DNA of 64,000 nucleotides from Mesorhabditis belari (Eukaryota > Nematoda > Chromadorea > Rhabditida > Rhabditidae). The notes below the pieces were generated by a model. That model was not told the DNA's origin, made no database searches, and saw nothing but the letters and a program-made list of their open reading frames with translations. The position numbers and the translations under genes were made by a program. Position 1 is the first letter of the stretch. Each line of letters begins with the position of its first letter. Below, one piece after another: positions 26,401 through 38,400 of the stretch. The stretch lies in contig CAUEEP010000917.1 of assembly GCA_958450365.1 (NCBI GenBank), forward strand, positions 124,001-188,000. Direction: 5' to 3'.

Positions 26401-29400
26401 CAAACAAACAAACAAACAAACAAACAAACAAACAAACAAACAAACAAACAAACAAACAAACAAACAAACCTAAAAAAACAAACCTAAATAAACAAACCTA
26501 AATAAACAAAAACGAAAAGATTTGACCGGAAGAGGAATTGAACCCAAGCAAGAATGCGAGCCGCTCCCTTTTGATACAGGCCTTTTATCCACTACACCAC
26601 CAAGGGACCTGCGTGACGACTGGGTGAATGCCTCAAATAGACATGTCAAAAGCGTTTTTGGCAAATATTTGACAAAGGCGCTTCTGGCAGGGATTTAAGG
26701 CGTTCACAAACTCCTCAAAAAGGTCACTTGGTGGTGTAGTGGATAAGAGGCTTGTATCAAGCGCGAACCGTGCACTTTTTTTTGCTCGGGTTCAATTCCT
26801 TTGACCATAAACAACCTGTAAACATCTCAGAAAAAACTTGTTTAAAAACCCAGCACTTAAAATCGAATGTTTTCGGGGTGAAAACTATTCATTATTTTCT
26901 AGAAAAAGAGACAAAATATCAAAGGCTGAATACAATAAAAGAAGTACAAAAGAAAGACTACATTGTGTTTATTTTATAGATTACAGAGTCGAGAAGTGAC
27001 AGTTAATCGCAAATAATTCTTCGATAAACAACAGGGAAGCAACTGGAAAGAAATTTTGGCTTCTTAAAGGCTCTGGAAGCTTAAAAATTGAATCTTGAAT
27101 CATCATTTAGCTTTGGATCTTCAATTTTGAAGCATCAGAGTTTAAAATCAAAGCTTTGTTTTGCTGATTTTTGCCTCTGTTTGCTTGGCTTGCTTGGTTT
27201 GGCAAAAGCTTGGGAAAAGTTTTGCTTTATGGTAAAAACAGTTAATCTTTCTTTCTTTTAGGTTAAATCTAGCTTTAGGGAGTCTCTTTTTAAATTAAAA
27301 GAAATATTAGAGTTCTAAGAATGACAAAGCGCTTATAACAAAGCGGTGAAGAAAAAAGGGATTCAAATAAAATAAAATTACAGAAAACAGAACACAAATC
27401 ATCTGGTAGTAAGCGGATTGGAAAAGAAGGAAGGGAAAGAAGGAAGCGAAAGAGAAAGAGAGAGAAGGAAGAGGGAAGAGAAAGAGAAAGAGAAAGAGGG
27501 AAGAGAAAGAAAAGAGGGAAGAGAACAAGAAAGAGTCAAATTTTGTGTCCCCGATTACAATGAGATGAGTGTGTAAGTGAGGTGAAAGGAAAGGAAAGAG
27601 GAAGAGTTCACTGAAAAGCTTTTGAGGGATTGGTTTCTCTGGACTTCTCGCCTTTCATTTGTCCACCTCTTTACACCAATTCTCAGCAATTTCGATTTAA
27701 AAAGAAAAGAAAAAGAAAGTCTAGTGAAAGAAGTGATCAAGTTTAAAACTCTAGTACAACTCTAGTACCTGAGTATGATAAAGTATTCGATCAACGGAAG
27801 CGAAAGGACGAATAGGTTCGGCAGTCTAGCAGACGATCCACTAGAGCATCGAAGGAGTCGTTGAAAATAGTTTGGCAATGGTGGAAATCGAACTTGCGAG
27901 GGGAAAAGTGTAAACAGATCGGTAGTCGAGTAGACTATCCACTAGAGCATTGAAGGAGTTGTTCGGGAAAGGAATTGAATCTGAGGAAAAACGTGCCAAG
28001 TTTGCGTTTGATGATGGTTTTTGTAAGGAGTTCGAAATTTAGATATCTCGCGTTGTGTAAAAACTAAAAACGGATTCGAGGCAGACTTTATAGACTTGGT
28101 TTCGAGTCAAAAGGTTAGCTTGACTTAGCTTGACTTAGCTTGACTTTAGCTTAACTTTAGCTTGACTTTAGCTTCACTTAGCTTCACTTAGCTTCACTTA
28201 GCTTCACTTTAGCTTCACTTAGCTTCACTTAGCTTCACTTAGCTTGACTTTAGCTTGACTTTAGCTTTAGCTTGACTTTAGCTTTAGCTTGACTTTAGCT
28301 TAACTTTAGCTTGACTTTAGCTTGACTTAGCTTCACTTAGCTTCACTTAGCTTCACTTTAGCTTGACTTTAGCTTGACTTAGCTTAACTTTAGCTTGACT
28401 TTAGCTTGACTTTAGCTTTAGCTTGACTTTCCCTTGTAGTGGGACTCGATCTTGGGGAGGGAAAGGACGAATAGGTTCGGCAGTCTAGGAGACTATCCAC
28501 TAGAGCATTGAAGGAGTTGTTTGGGAAGCGTTTGGCGGGGAAATCTAACCCATTCTCCGGGGCTTTTAGCCAGTCGACTATGGTAATCATTATGAGATAA
28601 AAGTATTTCTAAAAGAAAAGTTTCAAAGCAAACGCATCTTGCAGAAATCTCCTCAAGAAATGAGCTGATCAGGTCGTTGGAAAGAACTGGAATTCAAAAG
28701 AAAAGGAAAAAGAGACTCTCGAGAATCTGATGATATTTAAAACAAAAGTAAGGAGGTTAGGAAAAGAATTTGTGCAAGATTGTTTTAAGATAGACAGGAT
28801 TTGCGAAGGATAGACATCTATAGAATTATAGAGGGTTTATATTCGACGCATTCGACGCATTCGACAAAGTTAAACTTTAATTTTGAAATCGATAATCGAT
28901 GATTGTTGTTTGATCGTTTGTTTGATCGTTAATCGATGATCGTTATTTGTTTGTTCTTTGCTTGTTCTCTGTGCTCAAAGAAAGCTATCTGGTGCACAGA
29001 AAATTGAACTTTCAAAAAGGAAAAGCGAAGATTTCGATGCTCTAGAAAGGGTTTGTTTACAAAATTGAAGAATTTGTTGAAGGTTTTGAAGGTTTTGAAG
29101 GAAGGTAATGAAGGTAATGAAGGCTTTCAAGGCTTTGAAGGCTTTGAACCCTTTGAAGTTAGGTTTACCTTGAGCTGAGATCTTCTCGCAGCCAGGCACC
29201 GCAAGCGTTTGTCGAACGAATCTCAGACATTCATTTAAGCCATCGATCTAGAATTTTTTTTTGTTGAAAATGAAAACAAAACTTTGTCTAATTTGTAATA
29301 GAGAATCTTTAATAGAGAATTTCATTAAATTTGCTTATTTAGAGGTTTTAAATGATTAAAATGTCAATTTCAATGATTTGATTTGATGAATGATTTAGTT

Positions 29401-32400
29401 TGATTTGATGAATGATTTGATTGTCTTAGATTTGCAAAAGTTAAGACAAAAATTAAACAGAGAGCTAAGCAGAGAGAGCTAAGCAGAGAGAGCTAAGCAG
29501 AGAGAGCTAAGTAGAGAGAGCTAAGGAGCCCAAAAGCACAGAGAGAGCAAGGAGGGCAGGGAGGCGAGGGCCAAGGCGGGCAGAGGAGGCGAGGGGCGGG
29601 GCAAGCAGAAAGAGCACACGCAGAAAGAGCAAGAAAGAGCTAAGTAGAGAGAGCTAAGTAGAGAGAGCTAAGCAAAAAAAAAACCCCTCAAAAAATCGTT
29701 TAAACTTTGAACAGAAATTGATTGAGTAGCTTTTTTTGAAATCGAAACATTTGAGTGATCTCAAAAAAAACTAGGATAAATGTTTTGTTATCCGCTTAGT
29801 TATCCGCTTTGTTATCCGCTTTTTTTAGAAGAGATTCTTTTGCATAGAACAGGGAAAAGCTAGAGATTCAAGAGATTCTTTTGCATAGAAAAGGGAAAAC
29901 AACCGGTTACAGTTTGAAAGAAAAGAGAAAGAGATGAAAATGACTGAAGGAAACTAGAGGAAACTCGCTTTTGCAATGATTTCCTTCTCTAATCGTGGTG
30001 TACATTCCATGTACAAGTTTGTGCTTCTTTTTGAACAAATTGAGAGATGTTCGCATGAAAGCTGTCTGTGACTTTGGACTCTATCGACCTATCGATCTAT
30101 AGGTCTATAAAAGTCTATAGAGTCTATAGAGGTCTATAGAGGTTTATAGTGTCTATAGAAGTCGATGGAGTCTATAGAGTCCAAAGTCACAGACAGCTTT
30201 CATGCCTCTATAGGTCTATAGAGGTTTATAGAGTCCGTAGAGGCCTATAGAGGTCTATAGAGTCCGTAGAGACCTATAGAGGTCTATAGAGTCCGTAGAG
30301 ATCTATAGAATCTATAGAGTCTAAAGTCAAAGACAGCTTTCATGCCTCTATAGGTCTATAGAGGTCTATAGAGGTCTATAGAGGTCTATAAACTCTATAG
30401 AGACCTCTCCTTTGCAAGTTTAAACCTTTAAAAGTTTTGAAAGGATCAACAAAAGTCGCATCATTTGTTTATTCTTTGAGTGCTCTTTAAGCTTACATGT
30501 AAACGCTCCTTTCTAGCGTAGCCATTTCGTAACTTTCTTTCATTTTTCTTGGTAATAATTATGAGCCAAAAGCTGATCTAAACTGATCTAAACTGAGCCA
30601 AGATCTGAATTCAAATTTTTCCCTGAGCCAGTCAAAGTCAGGATCAAAAAGCTAGAGCTTGTAAGCTGGCAGAAGTCAGATCCAAGGACTTTTCTGGGTT
30701 TGGCTTGCAGTAAAGCAACTATTATCGATTCAGACTAAGATCTGGTGAGGTTAATGGTCAGAGATTCAATTCTTGGTTTAAATTTGGATTCAATTTATTC
30801 ATGAACCATAAAAACACATAAGTTTCGAAGAGTAGTAAGTAAAGTAGAGATTTTGAGAGCTAGAGAGCAAAAAAAAGAAATCTAGAGAAATCTAGAGAAT
30901 TCTAGAGAATTCGATAGAAAATTTTCGCAATCTCGTAATGCTAAAATCAAAAATTTGTTGAAATGCGATGGGTGTTCACCTCAATTTCGCGAGATTTCCC
31001 GTTGAAAAGGGGGCTTTTTCGAGCGAAAAGCTAGTCAAAAGCCCCTAGAAATAGGCTTTTTGCGCGAAATTTTCGTCTTTTTTTCCCCCCAGTCCACTCG
31101 AAATGCCATGTATTCGCTGTGGTCATCGCCTTTTTAAACCCATCATCATTTCCCCTTTTCTGTTCAAGATTTGACAAATCCCTGGAGGATTTAAAACCAA
31201 AAATTTTGCCACTAAAATCCCAAGTCTAGTGTAAATTTTAGTTTTAGGGATTATTAGAAGCAAAAAATTTTGCAGAAAAACCTTGCAAAGCTTCTAGAAA
31301 GAGCTAGAAACTTTACTTTACTCAAACTTTACTTTGAGCTCTAGCAAACGCATGACTTCTAGCGCATGGCTTCTAGCGCTTCTTCTTCTTCTTAAATTCT
31401 TCTTCTTCTTCTTCTTCTTCTTCTTCTTCTTCTTCTTCTTCTAGCGCTAGTTAAATCTATTCTGAAATCTTTTGTCATTCGAGATTTTCCTACCGTAGCT
31501 GTCCAGCCGAATGCAATCGTTCGGCAGCTACGCAAGAAGTTTAGAAAATGTTTTCAAAAGAGTTAAATCGTTTTTTAGAGAGTCGTTTTTTGTAGATTTC
31601 TATCGTTATTCGTCGAAAGAATTATTCCAAATTTTATGATAAATGACTAGAAGAAATGACTCAGAAAGGGATTGAAGGAGCTGTGTTTACGTGACACAAT
31701 GCCAAGTGGCAAGCCTGAAGTCCAGCACTGACCATTACTCCACTGCCAAGCCACGTGCCCTGAGGCTTAGGCTGTGTGCACAATGTCACACACAAAAGAG
31801 TGGCAAATGAAAACGGAGGCTGGGATCATCATTTGATCAATAGAAATGCCGATCTTCTTCTTCTTCTTCTTCTTAATCTTCTTCTTCTTCAACATCTTCT
31901 TCTTCTTAATCTTCTTCTTCTTCTTCTTCTTAAACATCTTCTTCTTCTTCTTAATCATCTTCTTCTTCAACATCTTCTTCTTCTTCTTAAACATCAACCT
32001 TTCACTCAAAGCTCAAAGCATTCTTTTCATCATATTTTCCAAAAAAAGTCTCATTTGGCACATTGCTTTGAGATAAGATCACTGGAAAGCCTTTTCAGCC
32101 GGTTTAATTACCCAAGTTAGTCATGGAAAATGAAATTGAAAGGATTTTCGAGAGATTTTCATTTAAACCAGAAGAGATAAACAAAAAAGAGAAATGTTTA
32201 AAAGATTTTGTGGAAAAGATTTGAATACTATTTTCTTGTCCTCAATTGACAACCGCTAGGCAAAGAAAAGGGAAAAAGAGAAAACGGAAAACAGGCAGAT
32301 GTATGACTAATCATTTTACTTCTTTTCCTTTCTTGACATAGCAAAAAATGTCTAAAATCACATTTTGGCGCCAAATATCGGAATGAGAAGCGTTTGAAGA

Positions 32401-35400
32401 AGTTAAATAATATTCCGGATTTCCCTAGTACCTATCTAAAGCGTAAATGACTGTAAATAGCCTTTGGAAGTACTGCATTAGCTCAAGTACCTCAGCCTTA
32501 GTTATAGGTCGATTAATGGAGCTAATGGGTCTGTCATAGGTTTGTTATAGGTCTGTGATAGGTCTGTTATAGGTCTAATAGATCTAGTAGGTCTAGTAGG
32601 TCTAGTAGATCGAAAGAATCCTAATAGCTCTAATAGATCTGAAGGTCAGAAACAATAGGTCTAGTAGACAAAGAACTAGTAGACTAATAGGTCTAGTAGA
32701 CAATAGGCAGTAGACTAATAGGTCTAGTAGACTAATAGGTCTAGTAGACTAATAGGTCTAGTAGATCTAATAGGTCTAGTAGATCTAAAGAATCTAGTAG
32801 ATCTAATAGGTCTAGTAGATCAATAGGTCTAGTAGATCTAATAGGTCAGTAGATCTAAAGAATCTAGTAGATCTAATAGGTCTAGTAGATCTAATAGGTC
32901 TAGAGATCTAATAGGTCTAGTAGACTAATAGGTCTAGTAGATCAAAGAACTAGTAGATCTAATAGGTCAGTAGATCTAATAGGTCTAGTAGACTAATAGG
33001 TCTAGTAGATCTAATAGGTCAGTAGATCTAATAGGCTAGTAGACTAAAGAATCTAGTAGACTAATAGGTCTAGTAGACTAATAGGTCTAGTAGATCTAAT
33101 AGGTCAGTAGACTAATAGGTCTAGTAGACAAAGAACTAGTAGACAAAGACTAGTAGACTAATAGGCTAGTAGACTAATAGGTCTAGAGATCTAATAGGTC
33201 AGTAGACTAATAGGTCTAGTAGATCTAAAGAACTAGTAGACAAAGCTAGTAGATCTAATAGGTCTAGTAGATCTAATAGGTCAGTAGATCTAAAGTCTAG
33301 TAGATCTAATAGGTCTAGTAGATCTAATAGGTCTAGTAGATCTAAAGAATCTAGAGATCTAATAGGTCTAGTAGATCTAATAGGTCTAGTAGATCTAAAG
33401 AATCTAGTAGATCTAATAGGTCTAGTAGATCTAATAGGTCTAGTAGATCTAATAGGTCTAGTAGATCTAATAGGTCTAGTAGATCTAATAGGTCTAGTAG
33501 ATCTAAAGAATCTAGTAGATCTAATAGGTCTAGTAGATCTAATAGGTCTAGTAGATCTAAAGAATCTAGTAGATCTAATAGGTCTAATCGATCAAATTTA
33601 AATCCTCTTCATCTAAAACATGAAATAGATCTGAAACCATTTCCTAGCTATACATTTATTGATCTCAAAACCGAGACGCACAACCTTTTCCCAACATTTT
33701 CCCAATATGCGCGTTTTGTGATTGCTCGGGCGGGGGTTTTTCTTTGTCCCTTTTCACGGGATGGATTCATTCAAATCATTTCAAATTTCGTACGTATTAT
33801 ATATGACAAAAGTTTGCATATAATTTGCATTAAATTTGCATATAATTTGCACAAAATGTTCAACATTTGACACAAACTATAGGTAAATGATTTCAAAAAT
33901 TCATTTCACTTACATTTCTCTTGACGTTTCCAAGAAGCAGCTCGTTTGGAGTGCAGCGATTTGGCTCTGGAAACAGTTTTCGTAATGAGTTTTGTAATGA
34001 GAATTGGAGAAAAATGATTTAGCATTTGAATAAACCATTTAAAAGCTACTCAACTAAAATAAAATTCTCAAAAAAAGGATTTTAGTCAATGAAAATGACC
34101 GAAAGAAAAGATGATCTTTGGGATTTTTTTTTTGAACGATTTTTTTAGAGCAATTTTTAAGCTTTATTCCTTAAATTTGACTGTAATTTTCTTTCTTTCT
34201 TTTCTTTTTAATTTTAAATATCACTATTAAAGTCATTTTGTATATGATTTAAACAATAAATCAACAGAAAAAAAAAAGAACGAAAAGAACAATGGGACAC
34301 TTGGCACGCGCCTCGCCCCCTTTGCCATTCGCAATCTAACTTTGAGCTTAAATATCTTGGTGTTGGGGTTTTGAATTTGAATGTTCTTGATATCATTCGA
34401 TGCGTCAAGACTTTCTCTGTCGATTGATATAAAAACTATTGAAATTGAAGAGCTGAATGCGAAGAAATTTGAGTTTAAAGTTTGCCAATGGAAAAAAGGA
34501 CGGAAGAGGGACGATAACTCTTTGGGAAAGTTACCGTAACCTGATAGTCAACTAGTCAGGCCATCAAATCTTTCCATTTGTCCCTTTCGATTTGAAATTT
34601 GGAAATCAAGGCGTTATCTGGGAGTACTTGAAGTTAGAAAGCATCAATTGATTTGTTTTTTTTAATAAAATTCTATTAAGCTATCAAAAATTGCAAAAAT
34701 TTGCTTTTTAAAGTTTTAGAAATTCTAATGTGTTGTGAAAGTTTTTAAACTTTTAAAATGAATCCTTAGAACTTGGTTGAAATATTTCAGCGCAGAAATG
34801 GTGAATTTGCTTAGTCTTAGTGCCAGTCTTGGTGCCATTTGAAAGCCCAAAGCTTGCTCGATTTTTTGGTAAAAACAATTTTTAAAAATAGCCATTCTAC
34901 GTGTTTTTACAAGTGTTGGTAGTCTGAAATTCGCTGAGAATTCTTTTAATTTAATCTAAAAATGATATTCAGTTAAGAAAATAGCTTGATTACAAGCATT
35001 TAGCAAAAAAAAAACGAGGTGGATGATTATTTTTAGTGTGATGCAGCTGTCACTTGAAAGGGGAAAGGGACATGACCACTAGACATAGATTCGGTCGATC
35101 GTTCTTTTGAGAGATTTCGAAAAGAGAGATTTCGCCAAATTTGCATACAAAATAACTATTTATTCAATTTTTCAAGTCAACCTTTTGTTCATTTATAAAT
35201 TTTCTATCAAAATCTGATCAAAATGAGCGTGGTCATTTGGCATCGTCGGTCGTTCTTAACGTAAACTGAATCCAAGAGAATCCAGTAAACTGAATCCAAG
35301 AGAATCCAGTAAACTGAATCCATCTGAAGAGTGAAGTGAGGTAAAACATTCGATCTATTGGGTTGGGGACTATGACTCGGCGGACAAAATGTCATATGTG

Positions 35401-38400
35401 ACAGTTTGAGCACTTTCTTCAAAAGAAACCCATTTTGGTGTCAATGGAAAAGTTGTAGAGGATCAAAAATCAAGCTTATATCCAAATTTTCAGAACGATT
35501 CAAACACTGGTTTTCAAGAAATGCGAAATTTACGAATTTTCACAAAACTTGCATTTTAAGCGAAACTACTAAGTGTATCTTTTTGCAAATTTGGCTATAA
35601 GCCTCATTTTTGATTCTCTACAACTTTTCTATTGACACCAAAATGGGTTTCTTTTGAAGAAAGTGCTCAAACTGGGACATCTCCAGTCCTCCATTTTTGA
35701 GTCTCACACTTGTCTCACACACAAACCAAAATCCTACTACGAAGGAGGAATCCGCAAATTGCCTGTAAAATGGGCAGAAGTCGTCAATAATAATGGAAAT
35801 TATTTGGAATGAATTGATGGTTTTATGTTCAATAAATTTGCCTTTCTTTTGTCCGCCGAGTCATAGTCCCCAACCCAATAGAATCCAATCACTCTAAATC
35901 AAAAGCCCGAACGAGACTTAGATTTAGAGTGATCAGCTTGATGTTAGATCTTGATCTTGATCTTGATCTTGAGCCGATGTTTAACCTCACTTTACTCTAG
36001 ATCGAATGGTTTCTAGACTGGACGGATTTCTAGATCAGCGGATTTCTAGATCGAACGTAACAAGCCAAATAACGGAAAAGGTTAGGTATATAGCCGAATT
36101 CTCAGCTCGATTTTTGTCTAATTGCTTTAGTTTAATTGTCTTTTTGAAGAATTTTTATGAAAAACTTGATTTTCTGCTGCTCTTTCTGAAAAGTTACCAG
36201 AATTTAAGCATATCTTTAAAATTTTTGCTTTAATTTGCAAATGTAAAAGATCTGATTGATTTAAAAATTTAGAATGATTCAGAATTAGAATTAGAATCAG
36301 AATCAGAATTAGAATCAGAACTAGAGACAGAACTAGAATTAGGACTAGACCCATAACTAGAATCTAGAATTAGAATCAGAATCAGAATTAGAATCAGAAC
36401 TAGAGACAGAACTAGAATTAGGACTAGACCCATAACTAGAATCAGAACTAGAATCAGAATCAGAATCAGAATCAGTTTTTCGTCCGTCTTGTCTTCTGAT
36501 TGAGAGTTTTGAGAGGCCAACTCTGAAAAGATCAGAACAAGGATTTGAAGGTTAGAATTAGAAATAGAATTAGAAATAGAATTAGAACCAAAATTAGAAC
36601 CAAAATTAGAATTAGAATTAGAATTAGAACCAGAATCAGAATTAGAATCAGAATTAGAAATAGAATCAGAATCAGAATCAGAATCAGAATCAAAATCTGT
36701 TTATTGATTCAGAGTGGAGAATCAGAAACGAGAATCAAAATTATAAACAAAAAGCAAGATTTGAAAAACTCTTTAAAGCTTTTCAACTATTTTTCTATTG
36801 TTCTAGATCTGTTATAAGTTTTTTTGTTCTTTCTTTCAAATCGATCAAAGATTTCTAGCTTTGTGAAGATTGGATGTTGAAAGTTTCATGATAAAGATGA
36901 TAAGATAAATGAAGAAAATGTTTTTGAGAGTTGACTGGTGTGGAGGGGGGAAATGGAAGAAAAGTGATTGTAAATGGAAGAGTTCGATGTCCTAGCTCTG
37001 TCCTAGCCCTCTCCACCACCAAAAGGTGCTACAATATGCAAATATCTCGCATTTCCTTTCAAAGAAGCTTTTGAGTTGACAAATCATTCAATACTTCTCC
37101 TTCCTTTCTTCCTTTTTCCTTCCTTCCTTCCTTCTTTCTTCCGTCTTCCTTCCTTCTTTCTTTCTTTCCTCCTTTCTTTCCTTCCTTCCTCCTTCCTTCT
37201 TTCTTTCTTTCTAACTTTCATGCAATATTTGGCTATTAAGGGTGTCATTAGCTAAGTGTTTTCCTTTCACACCTGTCTCTTAATGAATTGACGAGAACAA
37301 GGACATAAAGAAAGTGTAAATAAGAGAAAATAAGGATTGTTATTTGTAGATAGGTTACAGTACTCAAAGTTTGTAAGTAAGGAAGTAGGTAAGTAAGCAA
37401 AATCTAAACAAGCCAAAATGTACCTAGAATTTCGAATTAGAAAACCTATTGAAGTTAGATTTTAGGATCGATCTTATGAGCAAACATCCCCTGGTTAAGG
37501 GCATCTCAAAACTGCTTTCAAATTCTATTTCTCATCAGCCATTCTCGAGATATAAGCCTTCAAAGTTTCAGCCAATGTCGCTAAACAGCGAGCTAGCCTA
37601 GTTAAGACGTTCTTGCCAAGGGGGCAAGAGGGTATGATAGCCTAGTGGTTAGTGTGCTAGCGCCTCGGGCGGCAGAGCCATGGGACTCCCCTGGTTCGAA
37701 TCCTCTACCGACCAGATTTTTTTCATTTTCAAAAACTTGAAAAACTCTCGAAAATTACTTGTTTTCTTGATCTAAATTATTTAATTACGGTAAACTCTTA
37801 AATAATCTTAATTAGATGTAAAAAGGTTTCGATTTTCGAAGAATTGACCAAAAACGTAAAGGTACAGTATTTTAGCAAACTGGCGTCATTCAATCACCAA
37901 TTTTATATCATTTGACTGAGTTTTATGATCGTTTATATTGAATTTGACCGTTGTATTGAATCATTGAATAATTTGGGCTAATTGGATGTAAACTAGCGCT
38001 GAGTTTACGAGAAAATAGATGTCTTATTAGAAATATTAGAAAAAAAAGCAGTGCTTTAACGAAAAGAAAGATTTTTGGGCATCGAATTCTTCGAATTCTT
38101 TTTAGATTTGAACCAGATGGATATATATAAATAAAGAAATACGTATAAAATAGATAAATAGCACTCACCAACAGCTTGGATCAAAGTGGCGAGCACGCGA
38201 AAGTCCCCAATCTCTTCGCTCAGATCTGAAAGCGCTTAGGTTGACATTTGAGTGATTTCAAGTGATTATTTTTAAGTTTTATTTTATTTTTAAAGACATT
38301 CAGTCTTCAACTTTTCATACAGCGACTTTCTTGAAGAGGTTTTCAATAAAATTTCTATGAAAGTTAACCGTTAATCTGTGGCGGGCTCTTCGAATTCGTC

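Larger units (their letters stand above)
20080..29168 (-). other. unc-53 intron 5 (9.1 kb)
   Basis: Holds a foldback, five minisatellites, the (CAAA)n array and seven tRNA-like sequences (separate entries). Bases 21170-21530, 22020-22600, 23100-23400, 23700-24530, 26830-27790 and 28530-29160 carry nothing recognised apart from AT-rich and purine-rich stretches. Confidence 0.7.
29248..33913 (-). other. unc-53 intron 4 (4.7 kb)
   Basis: Contains purine-rich and agagagctaagc arrays (29455-29680), the gtctatagag array (30085-30410), (CTT)n tracts (31375-31445, 31852-31995), a second SL1-like 18-mer and the gatctaataggtcta array. Bases 30430-31370 show nothing recognised. Confidence 0.7.
33967..38168 (-). 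other. unc-53 intron 3 (4.2 kb)
   Basis: Contains a deleted mariner, a dispersed repeat shared with 47.3 kb, an agaatcagaatt array, a (TTCC)n tract and one tRNA-like sequence. A piece at 34300-34440 is related in rearranged order to 63570-63680. Bases 34450-35330 show nothing recognised. Confidence 0.7.

Noticed and set aside
24708..26467. Open frames of up to 399 codons rich in Cys-Leu-Phe-Val
   Set aside because: They are the (GTTT)n microsatellite read through a triplet code; no stop can arise in a pure four-base repeat of this sequence.
28110..28432. Regularly spaced repeat as a CRISPR array
   Set aside because: Contiguous 11-base units without spacers, in a eukaryotic intron.
37631..37714. 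Functional tRNA gene
   Set aside because: A and B boxes and a T-run are present, but the acceptor closes for only about four pairs and no unambiguous anticodon arm forms; kept as tRNA-like.
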